In this document: positions 1 through 41,829 of the stretch, one piece after another
How the letters are laid out: each line of letters opens with the position of its first letter
Position numbering within the stretch: position 1 is the first letter of the stretch
Source: Crocodylus rhombifer
Taxonomy: Eukaryota > Chordata > Crocodylia > Crocodylidae
Reading direction: 5' to 3'
Length of the DNA stretch: 64,000 bases
Assembly: GCA_038503035.1 (NCBI GenBank)
Contig: JAVSML010000032.1
Span: 496,001-560,000, forward strand
Program-made: the position numbers and the translations under genes
Notes under the pieces: generated by a model
The model's database searches: none
Seen by the model: only the letters and a program-made list of their open reading frames with translations
What the model was told of the DNA's origin: nothing

Positions 1-2
1 AT

Positions 3-28940
<28,938 letters not shown>

Positions 28941-29088
28941 TCAGGGAGAAGAAGGGTCGGAGCCGAGCCCGGGGCACGGGGGCCTGAGCGAAGCGGTGCT
29001 GGGCTCACCCGCGCCGGGTCCCCCCATAGCCCGGCCTGCCGCTGGGAAGATGTCGGGAGGGAGCGAGGTTGCAGCGCCCGGGCGGGGA

Positions 29089-29153
29089 TGGACAGCTCCT
29101 CGCCGCGCCGCCGCCGCCGGGTTCAGCACTAGGGGGGTGGACAGCTCCTCGCC

Positions 29154-29184
<31 letters not shown>

Positions 29185-29197
29185 TGCTGAGTTCAGC
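29089..29197. repeat. Tandem duplication with expanded GCC (sense CGG/GGC) triplet runs in TRIM67 5' region
   Basis: A block beginning TGGACAGCTCCTCGCCGC occurs at 29089 and again at 29138, a 49-bp shift. Each copy runs into a GCC run and ends at GTTCAGC. Copy 1 has four pure GCC triplets (29107-29118); copy 2 has nine (29156-29182) followed by two GCT. On the TRIM67 sense strand these are GGC repeats about 200-290 bp upstream of the start codon, so probably in the 5' UTR or core promoter. Confidence 0.9.
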
Positions 29198-29295
29198 CCC
29201 GAGCCGGGGCTCCGCGCCACTGCAGCTGCTGCCGCAGCAGGGCTGACCTTGGGAAGAGCCGCCTGGCAGATGGAAGAGGGTATTGTTTATTGCAA

Positions 29296-29305
29296 GGGAA
29301 TTTCC
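29296..29305. promoter_or_regulatory. Consensus NF-kappaB-type site (GGGAATTTCC) near TRIM67 promoter
   Basis: The decamer GGGAATTTCC fits the kappaB consensus GGGRNWYYCC. It sits inside a near-palindrome, GCAAGGGAATTTCCTTGC, about 400 bp upstream of the TRIM67 start codon at the edge of the CpG-rich region. A single motif match may be chance; function is inferred only. Confidence 0.35.
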
Positions 29306-29459
29306 TTGCCCTTGCTGCGCGCAGGGAGCGTAGTGAGGCTGTGTCAATGGGCACGGCATGGAGTAATGTGCAGAGAAGGGGGTGGGGGCCACGGAGGAGG
29401 AAGGAGAGGAGTGAAAAGGGGCGGGCGTAAGTCTGGTCAACAAATAAGGCATCGCTCGC

Positions 29460-32400
29460 TGTAGAGCTGAGACGAAAGGAAACATTTTTTAAAGGCTCCG
29501 TGCTGAGATGTCTTTATATGTTAAACCCTCCACTATTTATATGGAGGATTAAACTTCGGGGGTGGGGGTGGGTCTTTATCCCTAACGCTTTCCCTCAGAG
29601 GACAGGGAAAGGAGGCTGGAAACAACCTGAAAATCTGGTTCCCTCCATACATGCCCTATCATGCTCCACACAAATGCAGAGCACAAAATGTCAGGTGTGA
29701 TTAGGCCGCGGGATGCAAAACGGGGCTGTGTTATAAGCAGGCATCTAGGTTGACCCTTCTGGGCGCAGAAAGAGGGAGAGGGTGTAAGGGGTGGAGAAGT
29801 GCATGGCATCAGGAGAGCCAGGAGCTATGGAACCCAAAGAGAAATTTGCTGTGAAAATAAATCAGAGGTGACAGCTGAGAGTTTTGTGAATTGATAATAA
29901 CCATCATTAAGCAAGAGAAACCTGCAGCGGGAAATCCCCCCCCATCTGTTCTGTTTGCTCCACATATGCTTAGCGTGGATGTAAAGGCGGTTTATTTACA
30001 GAATGGAGAGATTATTAATAGAAATGATTCCTCTACTGTGGATAGATTACATGGTTTGTGGGCCACATACTAATTTAGAGAATAGTTTACTTAAAAGCCA
30101 CTGTGATATTAAATTTGGTCCTATCAAGAGACGCCTTGTTATTGTGGCCTAACATGTTTCCGGGTGGTTCCAAAGTATCTATTTTAAACATAAGGCAGTA
30201 CTGAAGTGTGATAGCTGAAAAGCATATTCAATAGAAACGCCTCAACATTGTTTTGCCGGATGGGTCACAAAGATTTTAGTGCTTAATGTGTGTCATTAGG
30301 CAGGAGGGCATTCACAAATTTTGTTTTTTGTTTTTACCAGATGGGAGAAACACCATATTCACCAAATAGAGATTTTTATTAGCAGTCCTCCAGAAAAGGA
30401 TAAAGTTGATGAGGAGGCATGTGACAAAAAGAGACAGATGAGTAACCTGATCATCTGTGTGGTGTTGTGGAATTACAATTTTCAACTGGATTCATTCTTT
30501 AAACACAATACACTTTTCCTCTGAATTAAATTGCTTAAATTTTCCAGTCTGGCCCAGCTGCCTTTGATGCTGACTTAGAAAGGGCCAAAATGATTTTAAA
30601 CCTTTGTACATTCTCTGTCTAATGTTGAATGAAGCTGGTTTCGCCCCTATCATGTTAAGCAAACCTCGAGATGGCTGCTTTGGTCCAGCAGAGAAAGGAA
30701 TAGCTGCCTTCTCACCAGGCATGTTTGGTTTTTTTTCAGTGTGATGTATATTCTGGGGACAAGGGTATGAGGAATGTAGAAAAAAGGGAATTCCCTTAAT
30801 CTCTGAGGTAGAAGTTTAAACTGATTTTCCTGCTGCTTTGTACTGCTTTGTTCCACAACATACGGGGGAAAAACTGTGGGCAATTTTTATCATTTGGTAA
30901 TTAAGGTATTTTTATTATTTTCATAGTCTGAAGTGGATCTCCACTATGTCATCTGCCATCAATGGGAACAAATAACTATAGGAGGAGTATTTCTGGCATG
31001 ATGTGTCACACACATCACAGTATACCATTTAATTTCTAAGAAGCAACAAATCCTCTGGAATTTAGGGGGTTTTTTGTTTCTGGATCTCATATCAGATGTA
31101 ATGGCATATCCCATTTGTGAGATCCATGGCACAATAAAAGTAGGAGGAAATCAATTGTCCAAAGTATACACAAAATGCTGATTGGATTGCTTCGTTGTCT
31201 GATTTGGCAGGAGCAAGTGGTGCTTGAACAAAGACCCCTGAATTATGCTACACTTCCTTGAAGCAAGTGTACTTGTTAAATAGAGGCACCTAGTGAACAC
31301 AAACACCACTCTCCCTTGGATTGAATATTATCTCTTTTTCTTCACAAATCTGATTTTCTCTCATTGCTTATTTCTGTAATTTATGACTGTTGAAATGGAG
31401 ATTACAGAAAAAGTAATATATTTCAAAATCAATCCACATAATATCAATATTCTCCCTCTCCAACTTGGTGTTGTGTCCTTCATTCAAGGTCTTTGCTCTA
31501 CATTTTTAAAGGTCAGTCTCATACATTTAGGTCTTGGCAGGATGACAGCTAAGTCTCAGAGAGGAGGAGCAATTTAAGAGGATGCACTTGTTCACACAGC
31601 CTACTGGCCTCAAAAGGGTTCTGTTTAAAAATAATTCTAGAGGCTGATTGCATTTGTATTCAGCAAAATGACACCATGGGCTGATAATGGAAGAATTAGG
31701 GCCAAGATGGGGAGCAGAACAAGTCGTTTTCCCCTTATGGCAAGTGTATGCCTAATTATAATTACATTAGGGATGTGATGGTGAAGGATTACTACGCTAT
31801 TGTCATCTTTACTGCTCTAGAGGGCAGAAGAGTAACTAATATGGACAGTGAAAAATGGCACTTAGATTATATAAGAAAGTGCACTTTGTAATTCCTAATG
31901 GCCAGATGCTGAAACACTTGCTCATGATGAGTAACAAATTACTCTTAAGTACCTGCTTTGGTTTTCATTGGGGCTACTCATAAAGGAAGATGCTATTCAG
32001 TCTGAGCAGGTGTGTAGGAATTTGACCTTAAATAGAATCCACAATGTTTTTATAAGGCAGAAGCATTCAAAGATTCCTGATCATTTTTGCCTTCAAAGGG
32101 ACCTTTAATTCGATAGAAACATGACTGTGTAGGAATAACCTACAGACCCTTATTCTGGCAGTCCTGACTTTGATCATAAATGTCTTTACTTATTACGTAA
32201 ATACCCCAGTAGTACTAGTATCATTTCCTTAAATCATTTATCCTCTATTAGTTCTCCCTCATTAATATCTTTTAGAATCTACTCACTGGAGAAAAGTTAA
32301 TAGTTTTTTTTCTCTGTTTAAATAAAAGGTAAGTCAGGTAGCAATTCAAACACAGTGCAGAGACAGAAAAACAGCCAAGAGTTTATGTTGCTGGGTGGAT

Positions 32401-33600
32401 TTTTTCTCTATCTCCTTTCTCTGGTCCTGATCCATTCCTCTGTTCTTTTCTTCCTTTGTTCTCCTCCTTTTCCTTCCCCCCCTCATGTCATACAATGTTC
32501 TTACACACTTACCCCTCCTTCCTTTGAATTTCATCTTACTTTTTCTCAGCCAGTCTGCTTCAAAAGGCTGCTACCAAGGTTGCTGCACTTCTTCTGATTT
32601 TATTTTCCATTGGCCAAGTCCCTTTGCCAACTTCCCACCCTTTTGAAGCCTCCTGGTACCAGCATTACAGCCTTTCTCTTGTTAAAGGGCTATCACTCAT
32701 GCTGTTGAAATTGGAGCAGAGAAGAACAGGTGAATATACTCCATGAGTACATGCTCAATTGCAGAAACAGCTACAGAGAAAGGGTCCATAAAGCAGACAA
32801 GATCAGACAATTGTTCCAATTCTGGAGGTTTAACATGGGTGATTTTGCACTATGGTATGTATATGTAGCCTGAGGCACTGACAACTCATGGCTATGACTG
32901 AAATTAATGAGAGCTGCAAATAGCCAGCACCTCGAAGTATGAAACCAGTGTCTAAACAAGAGTATGTATGTTTGTGATGCATAAATACGTATGGCAGTTT
33001 ACTATTATCATAGCTGCTACAGACAGTGGACCGTAACACCTTTACTCTCTCCTCACTACTCAGCCTTCTACACACAACTGTTGTCCAAATTCTCTCTTCT
33101 AGTTGAAGGTTGAAGCATTCAGTGAGGCAACAAAGGCAGATGTTGGCAAAGCTGTTGATAAAGGTTATCTGCTCACTAACAGAGAAAGTTTTATCCAGTA
33201 AATTAATACAAAATTTTCTTCGTCAGAAGATAAAATATGCCAGAAGAATGGGGGACCTGAAAAAAATTCCATATAATGAAATTTGATTCAGTGGGTAACT
33301 GTTCATCATATATTTTTGTTATGATTAAAAATGATATAATTAACATTGGTCATTGGTTTTTCTTTTCAGGAAGTGCTCACTCAACTAAATCTACTCTAGA
33401 TTCACCTGTCTGCCAATTTTTGTGTAGACAGCAATATTGCTTTAGCAGTATGTGTCACCCAAAAATGTGTGGCTGGCATAGGAAAATTACAAAAAGAGGC
33501 TAATTTCTCCTAACACACATTTATGGAAAAAAACCCAGCTGAAATTTCTTGGAAAACACAAAAAACAAAAAATCTCCTGGTAGCACCTCTAAAGCTGTGC
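29460..33600. other. Upstream flank, no gene seen
   Basis: AT-rich sequence to the right of the TRIM67 promoter. No splice-bounded coding segment, RNA gene or clear repeat was recognised. Conserved enhancers could lie here but cannot be judged without a comparison. Confidence 0.6.
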
Positions 33601-33607
33601 CACTGTA

Positions 33608-33631
33608 TGTGTGTGTGTGTGTGTGTGTGTG
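33608..33631. repeat. (TG)12 microsatellite
   Basis: Twelve uninterrupted TG dinucleotides. Confidence 0.97.
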
Positions 33632-33967
33632 ACCCCAAAGCACCCTACATATATATTACAAGTCACTAGAATTAGTTCAGGTACATTCTGGGCTAAATCC
33701 TTTCACTTTATGCATCTATAAGGCAGGTATGCAGCTGTGGAACTGCATTTTTTGGCACTTAGGGACAGTTTTTGATTTGGCTTTGGGAACACAAGTACCC
33801 ATGCACCCAGTAGAGTAGGGCTCCACTTTAGCTAGGCATGCATGCAGCAAAACAGGATCCTTCAGGTACACACATACAGTCAGTAAGTCCCAAAATTATA
33901 GTTCTGTAGAAACTCATGGTAAAGAAGAAAAGAACAATTTCCCATGTTTTAGGCCAATAGTCTAGTT

Positions 33968-34060
33968 CAGGGGTCAGCAACCTATGGCCCATGGGCTAGA
34001 TCCAGCCTGCAAAAAGGTTGGACCTAGCTCAGGAAAGTCTGACCCAGCCTCAGGTGGCAC
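33968..34060. mobile_element. hAT (Charlie-like) left-end fragment
   Basis: Begins CAGGGGTCAGCAACCTATGG, CCCATGGGCTAGATCCAGCC, the standard left end of a Charlie-type hAT family also seen at 41281 and 51840. The matching right end was not found, so the extent is uncertain. Confidence 0.6.
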
Positions 34061-34261
34061 AGGGATCAGGTGGCATGCAGCGTCACCGTGCTACCCATCC
34101 CTGATGCTCTCTTGTGCCTGCACTGACCTCATTGCAGTGGTGAGATATCTTCAGTGAAGGTAAGCTCAGGCAGTGTGAATTCTTTAGTGGGGTTGAAAGG
34201 ACAGAGATTTTTGTCCCACATCAGGGACCTGGGTCACAAGCTCCAGCCCACCACAGTAAAA

Positions 34262-34400
34262 GAGTACCACACCCTTGCCTAGTGGTTAGGGCACAAGCCT
34301 AAGGAGTGGGAGACTCAGGTCGTAGGTCTCCTCACACAGAGAGGGCTTGGAGCTGCATTTCTTGCAGCCTGCCTTTTGAAGCTGACCTACTGAGCTGCCG
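34262..34400 (+). repeat. Dispersed repeat with tRNA-like promoter words (second copy)
   Basis: Plus-strand copy of the repeat described at 13320-13590: GCCTAGTGGTTAGGGCACAA, then GGAGTGGGAGACTCAGGT. Limits are approximate. Confidence 0.45.
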
Positions 34401-34679
34401 AGAGAGGGAGATATGTTGGAGGCAGGAAGATGATAAAAGATTAGAGGGTGTATGATTCAAAGAGAAAGAGATGGATGCTTCCCTGAAGAGGATGGGGCAC
34501 CAGAATCTAGCTCTTCCTTCCCCATTGCTCACTGTTCATGTTACTAATGAATACTAAATGCCAGGTACAGTGGTGAGGGGGTGGCACAGCTGTATGTCAT
34601 TATTCTGCTGTAAATTAAAAAGCCTTTAAAAAAGGTGGAATTTGAAGAACTTTACATATTGCTCTAGGTCTCACATCCA

Positions 34680-35830
34680 GTGGTGCTGTGGTGCCCTCTG
34701 GTGGCCACACAACTCCTGCCTCTTCTGATCCCTCTGGGTGCCCTTCCCTAACAGTTACCTGCCATGCCTTGTTGTTGTTATAAACAAAAGGTTTGGAGGA
34801 TGCCCCAAAACCCCAGTGGAATCCAGTCCACTGCTAATCTGCCTTTGTTTAACCTTTCATTACCTTTCCAGCTGTATTGGTGCCCTTAATGGTGCATTAA
34901 GGGCTGTGTTCACGACCTCTGTCTGCCCCTACAGCCATGCCTCTGCCTCACAGATGGTACACAATACCTTATCAAAGAGGTCACCCAACCCCACCACAAT
35001 GATTGTCCTTCTTGGGCTTCAAAAGTTTTGTAGGAGCTTTTGCCTTCCCAGCTTTGACCTCTTTTCTCTAGATGTGCCTTCTTAGCCTAGGCTCACTGCA
35101 CCAGACCTCAGCTTCTGGGCTACAGTACCAGTCTCATCCTTTCGGGGGCTCTGGTCCCCTGGTCCTGTTTTTTCCACTTCCAGGCTCTGGGCCCCCTCTA
35201 GCCCTAGTCTCACCCTTCCCAGGCTCTGGACACTTGGCCCCATCCTTGGCCCCCCTGAGCTACAAATCTGACACTCCCAGATTCAGGTCACTTCTATTGC
35301 TCCTCTCAGGCTCAGTCTTTAGTCCTCTCAACCTCAAACCGCCTACTTCTTATGCCCTGCCCCTGGCAAGGCTTTACATCTTGCAGTGTTCCTCAGACAC
35401 CCCTTGTGGCCACCTCTTCACACCTTTATAGCCATGCCCAGTCTGCTGGTTTGAACTAGAAAAAAAAGTAAGCTATGGCTTTAACAAAAACCTCCCCACT
35501 TTGGGTAAACAAACATTTAAGCAGCCCTCATCCCCTGGGGCTCTCACTTCTCTGCCTTCAGAATGTCTTTGTGCCTGCGGGAGGTTCTCATACGGCTGCT
35601 TTCTCTGGAGAGGGCTCAGCTCCCTAGAAGGCACCAGTCTACCCCTCCTTTCTTCATGCTTATCTACCCCAGAGCACTGCTATTTCTGAGTCATCTGACT
35701 CATTAGCCCACACAGATGTTTCTCTTTAGGCCCTTTTAGGCCCTTCTCTTCCCCTTTTTTGCAGCTTCAGTCTGGGCTGTGCAGTCCTTGACTCAGCTGA
35801 CTTTGGCTCCCTATTACACATGTACATGTT
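34680..35830. repeat. Pyrimidine-rich block, possibly LTR-derived
   Basis: About 1.1 kb with marked C+T bias on the plus strand and long chance open frames. The style (TGCCCTCTGGTGGCCACAC near the start, CTATTACACA near the end) recalls an antisense endogenous-retrovirus LTR, but no target duplication was found and no domain is coded. A guess only. Confidence 0.3.
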
Positions 35831-35849
35831 CATTGCCTCAATAAGCCTT

Positions 35850-37470
35850 GGTGTTCACTGAGCATAAGGATAGTGATTCTGACTGATCATTGAATAGGAG
35901 GGAAAAAGGTTCTGTATGCCCTACTCCATTTGAATCCCCCAGATAGAGATAAGCATAATCTATTTACCTAGCCAAAGTATTATACCGCAAAATGGTATAA
36001 TGATACAATGCTATCTATGCTTTTGGTAAAAACATGGAAAATAATCAAGAAAAGAGCAAGCACATTGTAAGTAAGGATGAAAAAGAAATCTTTAACCAGA
36101 AGAAAAGAAGCAGGAGATAAAGTTACTTTTAACACTGAACCACTGGTATAATCCAATAGAGAGCAAAATTGCTGGAGAGAACAACAGACAGCTAGGAAAG
36201 GAAGCCGGTTAGGCTTGATATTTCATTGTCTTGGCCAGTTTTAAATCAGTGTAAATCATTAGTTTTCTGATTTGGAAGATCACACTCACTTGGCATTCAC
36301 TCTGTGTGAGACTATCTTACACAAGGCATGGGAGAGTTGCATCTATGGTGAAAGGAATGGTGAATTTTGCCCCTGACATTTAGCACACCTGAAAATGAAG
36401 GCAATAATCAGAGAACTGAGCCAGGGAGTTGATATATCTGTGACTCACTAAGAAGAGGACTTATCAGGAAAGGAGACTTAAGAAGCTTTTCTACAGCTTT
36501 GTGCATAAGAATAGATGGCAATCACCATCTTTGTCCAGCAAGAGACAGCCAACAAGGAAATTCAACTGGAGCTAAAGTGAATTACCAATAACCCTTAGAG
36601 ACTGGTTTTCTTTGTCCATTTCTAAAGAAGCTAGAGATCAGCACCTGTCACAAAGACTTAGAAAGGCGTGCTCTCAGGTGCTGCCTTTGAAAGACCAATG
36701 GACAGCGTTTGATCTTTCGAAACAGACAACCCTGACTTGGCCATAAGACATGAGATACAAGCTAGGGGAGGATGGATTTTTACTGATCACAGACCCATCA
36801 ATAAAAAGGATATCCCAGTAAAATCAATGCTAGGGAGCAGATTTGACAGAGGCAGCAGTGACACTGCAGTTAGGAAGCCAAGAGATTGGAAACAGACCCA
36901 GTAGGCAGGGGCACAGAGGACCAACTGGGCCATTGGAACAAATCCTTGGGGCCAGATGCAGATGTACAGCTACTTGTGATGCTCTCAACCCTGCTCATTT
37001 TCCACTGATGCATCCCATTACGGGGTTGAGCTCCCCAGTTCTCAATTCAGTATTATGTTTTATCCTGATCTGAAAAATAACTTGCCTGCCTCACACTTTT
37101 GTTCTCCTTTCTTTGCAACATTTGTTTTTGCTTTTAAATCAGTTTTTATCTGTGTGTTTTTCACATTTCCCCCCTTTGACTAATTTTTCTAACTCTCCCT
37201 GATTGGCCCTTTATATAGCTTTCCTCTCTGTTCTCTTCCTGCCACCCATACTCACTCTCATTTGCTCTTTTAATCAAGCTTTTCTTCCACCCACCTCTGT
37301 CTCTGTCTCCATCCTCTACCCATTACTTGGTCTCTCCTGCCACCCATCTCACACATAACCTCTTGTATCCACCACTTTTCTTTCCCTATCTCATAGCAAG
37401 CCAATCCCCCATTCTAATTTTGCCTTCTAGTGACTAGGTGGGATAGGGGTAGCACAGCTCTCAGAGGTTT
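35850..37470. other. No feature recognised
   Basis: Unremarkable AT-rich sequence; open frames are short and without family resemblance. Confidence 0.5.
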
Positions 37471-37479
37471 TTTCTAGCC

Positions 37480-37767
37480 CCATGGTTCTCAACCTATAGC
37501 ACATGGTCCAGATCCAGTGTGCTGAGCTGTGTCATTTGGTCTGTTGGTTTCTCTGTGGGACCAAAACTTTGGCAGTAGGGGAGCACTTGCAGCTTTAATA
37601 CTGCCCCCACTTCCCTCCCACCAAATTTCCATGTGTTTGAGGAACCCCAGTAGCGTAACTGTGGTGGGTGCCCCCAAGTGCCTCCTTGGTGGGATGTGAA
37701 AAATATCCCCCATCATTGACACAGTGGCACCTAGAGCTGCCCCCGCATCCAGGGATGGACATCACTG
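37480..37767. mobile_element. hAT-type non-autonomous element
   Basis: Left end CCATGGTTCTCAACCTATAG; right end, reverse complemented, CAGTGATGTCCATCCCTGG. Flanks TTCTAGCC (37472-37479) and TTCTAGCA (37768-37775) agree at 7 of 8 bases, the hAT duplication length. 288 bp, no coding capacity. Confidence 0.75.
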
Positions 37768-37775
37768 TTCTAGCA

Positions 37776-40700
37776 GCCTATTGCTTCCTCAGTACAGACC
37801 ACAGCAAGGGGCTCTTGTCTTGAGAGGAGAGAGGTTTTGCTTACAGCTTTCTTATGTACTGAGGGAATTTTCTTCTTCTCACCCACAAAGGAGAGTGGCC
37901 TGGCATTTAGCCTTGTGACTGAGCAGGATGTATCAGATCATGCTGTCCCCCTCACCTATCTAGTTCTTCCTCCTGAATCCTAGCTCCCCACCAAGGCCTG
38001 AATGGTGCTGCTGTGGGCAGGGCCTATGGGGCAAAGAAAGAGAAAAACAAGCAGTCAGATACTTGGGATGCAGTTCTGGTCTCCGTGATATTCTGGTGTT
38101 ATAATGGAGCTATAAAAGGGGCAGCATGTCCTACCTAAAGAGAGGTCCTTAAACCAAGGATTTTATCTGCTAGTATATGGTAATATCAGATGCAACATGC
38201 AACATCTCACCCCCCACACCAGGTACGAGGGCATGGTAAGGATGGTATGAAAGAGGGGTATATATAACTGGATCCTTCTGCATTCTGTGCTGCAGGGTGG
38301 ACCACTGAGGTCCAAATAAGGTCAGTATAAATTAGAGCAGTTATAAGCTGTGATAAAGGAAGGAGCAGGTTCCAACCACCTAGAGTCAGAGGACGTGTGT
38401 GAGAGAAGTACAGCAGAGTGTGGCCCATCAGGCCCAATTCTTTTCTTACTTTGCTCTTCATTATACTACTGTAAGGATTCTGAGATCAATAGCATTACCT
38501 GTGATTTACAATTACCTGACTTATAAGAAACAGGTATGTGTAGGGGGTCAAACCCTCCTTGTACTTCTGGGGCAGCACTCTAGGTCTGTCTGGTTTGTTT
38601 TCAAGCCTTTTGTTCATTTGTCTTGCTCAATCATTTCTCTTCACAGAGTGAGCCAGAACCTTCATTTCTTCATAATAAAACATAGGCATTTTGTTTTCAA
38701 GTTTGGGCATGCGGCATGATGTCCAAACAGATAAAAGAAGCAGCAGGATAAGAGTGAAATAAGATATCAAGTGTCCTCGTGTATTTTTAAAAAATGACAT
38801 CACATTGATGAGATGCTATCTCTCAGCTCACCTGGTGTGCGTCTGCAGTTATACAACTGAAGTGATGGAAACAGTCAAATTGGGATGCCTGAAATCAGAA
38901 TCTGCCTCCTAATTTTTTCCTTGCAGGCCTCTTACTTGGTAGCTGCCTGTGAGTCTAGATCATTTATTTTTATGTTTCTAGGAACAGCAAAGAACTGAAA
39001 CAGCTGAAGGGGACAGATAAGAGACTTAGCCCACAGCAGCCACTATCTTACTCTGAATTGGCTAGTTGCCTAAAAATCCTCTACGGGTATGCAGTTTATG
39101 AGAAGAAAAACATCCTTTTCCTGAAGAAAAAATATGAGCAGGAATGAATAAGGATCGCTTCTGAAACTATACAGCTTCAAAGATGTATGCATGCATAAGT
39201 GCACACACATATAGCTACATAAATATGTATGTACAAAGAGAAAATACTAATAGAAATTATATATCACATACATGCCTTACACTGAACTAACCTGAAAACA
39301 GCTAATACATTAATTTGTCGGGAGGCACAGTTAGCAAATAAAAGGTTAGCAGTGAGAGGACAACAAAGAAAGAAGATGAAGTCATCAACTGCACTGGCAG
39401 AGGCATTGCCTCACAGTCAGAAAGTAACAAGAGGCTTACTTGACTGAGCAGTGGCATAGGATAGTGTGTTCTGTGCTGGGAACCACCTACCAAGAAAGAT
39501 GGAGAAACCTAGATGAACAATAATGACTGGGGGAGTTGAAGGGACTAATTTATAAAGGCTGAGAGGATAAGTGTTCATCCATGGATGTGAAGAGTTACAT
39601 ACACATTGACTTCATGGACGGATGAGCACTTATTCATACAAATAGTGCCATTGTAAGCAAGGGTATTGCTGGCATGAGTGCTCCCTATCATTCTACAGCT
39701 TGACCCTAGAGGTCTTAAAGAGGCCACTGCTATTGCATTGACCAAACAGCAGATTCATTTTAAATCACAGCTATTCATTTTAAATCTTTTTTTCTAATCT
39801 GAGAAATGCTTCTGTCTTCCTAGTATACCTCTGGCTCTCCTTGCACTAGATTTATAAGATTAAGATTGAAACAGAGCTGTACCAGTGTCCTTTCCCACAA
39901 ATTAGGCAGCCTACCCTATCTGTACACTGTGCTACACAATCTCTTCCTCCTTCTCCTTCTCCATTTGAAGTATCCTGCTTTAATTCACAACTTGTCTTCT
40001 TTTGATCCCATAATAGGATAGTGACCCTGTGATGTAATTGTCTCGTGACCATCTGATCTCTTTTCAGTACTCTGCTTTCAACTTAACCTTTTCAGTCAGT
40101 CAAACTTTCATTTTCTTCTCTTTCCTCTCAGCCTCTGCCACCAGTGTTATCATTCTGTACAAAGGGAACTTTCTGCTTTATTACAGCTTTTCTTTCTTTG
40201 TTGGCTCAGAAAATGCAGTTTAATCCACCTGCTTCTGAACTGCCAGGGGGCTGCTGAGAATAACCATGTTAAAATGACCCTGGTTTGTTTAGCACACGTC
40301 CCATGCCAAAACAGCTCAAGATGAACATAAGGATTTTAATTTGTATCTGGAAATTATTATATCTCTTTTTTCATATTAGTGGCACTGAATTGTCACTTTT
40401 GGCCTGTATCTAGCGCAGAAAAGCAAGTAAAAATTCAGTAGTATAGGGATTTCTATCCTTACATTGACAGAAATGGTGGTGCCTGGAGATAGCTTTGTTC
40501 TGATAACAGGACTATTGTGAAAATAAGAGGGCTTAAGATGCCAAAGGGCAACTCATTCTTTTAATCCAAGAACAAACAACACAGATAAAAGTTTCATTGT
40601 CTAGTCATCATTTTGTCTATCTCTAAGAATCAAGATCCTTCTGGGCTTACTACCAGCCATTGCTACTCTTACGATGATAATGGTTGGCTCTGGTTTTAGG

Positions 40701-41270
40701 ACCTAGTTGGGAGGGTCTGGGAGAAACACCCATCCTCCCTCTGACTGACTACAACCTTTCCACCTTTCCATTTGATAATAGGCAAATGTATTAATACACA
40801 GTGATAACAGAAAAAAAACAATGCAACCAATCAAGCATTTCTGGATATCTGCCAATTCTAGGGCTGTCATCAGTGTCAAAGTACATCTGGCCAGGATGCA
40901 GTCTTCACTCTGAGGCTCTCTCTTAGGTGTCAGATGGCAGCATGCCAGCAGTCTGGAGGTGGGGTGTTCGCTCACTACGTCATCTCTTGACACAGTGGTG
41001 GCTCTCTCCTCTAGTCTTGGGTCTCGTGGTGCCTATCCTTCCTTGTCTTTGCTGTATTCATCCTCATTTGAAACTGTTAGCAAACCAGGCTGGTTTATTC
41101 CCTTCAAGGACATATTCCCTTCATTGTAACAAGAGCAGAAGATTTGGGCAGGCCCAAAAGTAGCTAATCATTTTAAATCTTACTATACCAAAACAGCACC
41201 CCCCTTATTCTGTCCCCACGCTGCTTAACATTGCACTTTGTATTCAATCCAACAAGATTTTCTGCCCCAT
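37776..41270. other. No feature recognised
   Basis: AT-rich sequence between two hAT-type elements. No exon-like or RNA gene signal seen. Confidence 0.5.
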
Positions 41271-41280
41271 TGGTGTAGAC

Positions 41281-41553
41281 CATGGGTCAGCAACCTGCCA
41301 CCTGTGGGTGGATCTAGCATGTGAAGCCTTTGGATCTGGCCTGCAGAGTTGTGCCTTCAGTGGCATTTGGCAGTGGGGGATTCTTGCTGTGCTGCACTGC
41401 AGTTGGGTGGATGCTTTCGTCTCCAGTCATATTGTGCCACAGCTGGACAGTGGGAAGAAGTGGCATCAGTTGGGTCCCAATACCTTCTCTCTTCCAACCT
41501 GACCTTGATCATTTTCACACCACCTCCCCACCAGAAAACATAGCTGACCCCTA
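41281..41553. mobile_element. hAT (Charlie-like) short element
   Basis: Begins CATGGGTCAGCAACCTGCC and ends GCTGACCCCTA, inverted ends of the CAGGGGTCAGC family. The expected 8-bp duplication is not convincing (GTGTAGAC against GCACAACC), so it is old or the ends are misplaced. Confidence 0.6.
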
Positions 41554-41705
41554 GCACAACCATACATCGATACTACTCATGGATGAAAGAGGCAAGATTC
41601 CCTTCATTTTTCCAGCTCCCCAACAAATCTCTCATATTACCTACAAATCAAGCTTGAAGGTATTTACTGGATGAGTCATTTTAGGAACCAGAAGTCATAT
41701 AATAT

Positions 41706-41822
41706 ACAAGAGGTAAGAACTTTTATGGGTGATATCTTTTGTTGGATCATCTGTGTAATTAGGAGAGATGTTAGACAAGCTTTTGAGCAGAAAGTGTTCT
41801 TCCTTAGATCTGAGAAAGAAGT
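41706..41822 (-). mobile_element. Penelope-like 3' remnant with hammerhead-like motif
   Basis: Minus strand reads CAGATCTAAGGAAGAACAC, TTTCTGCTCAAAAGCTTGTC, TAACATCTCTCC, GATGATCCAACAAAAGATAT. This is the pattern CTGAAGA, stem, GAAAGCTTG, then CCAATAAAAGATAT typical of Penelope-like element ends. The ribozyme core is mutated. Confidence 0.5.
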
Positions 41823-41829
41823 AGATACA

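Noticed and set aside
33600..33640. Z-DNA or regulatory role of the TG repeat
   Set aside because: Twelve TG units are common; nothing in the surroundings supports a role.
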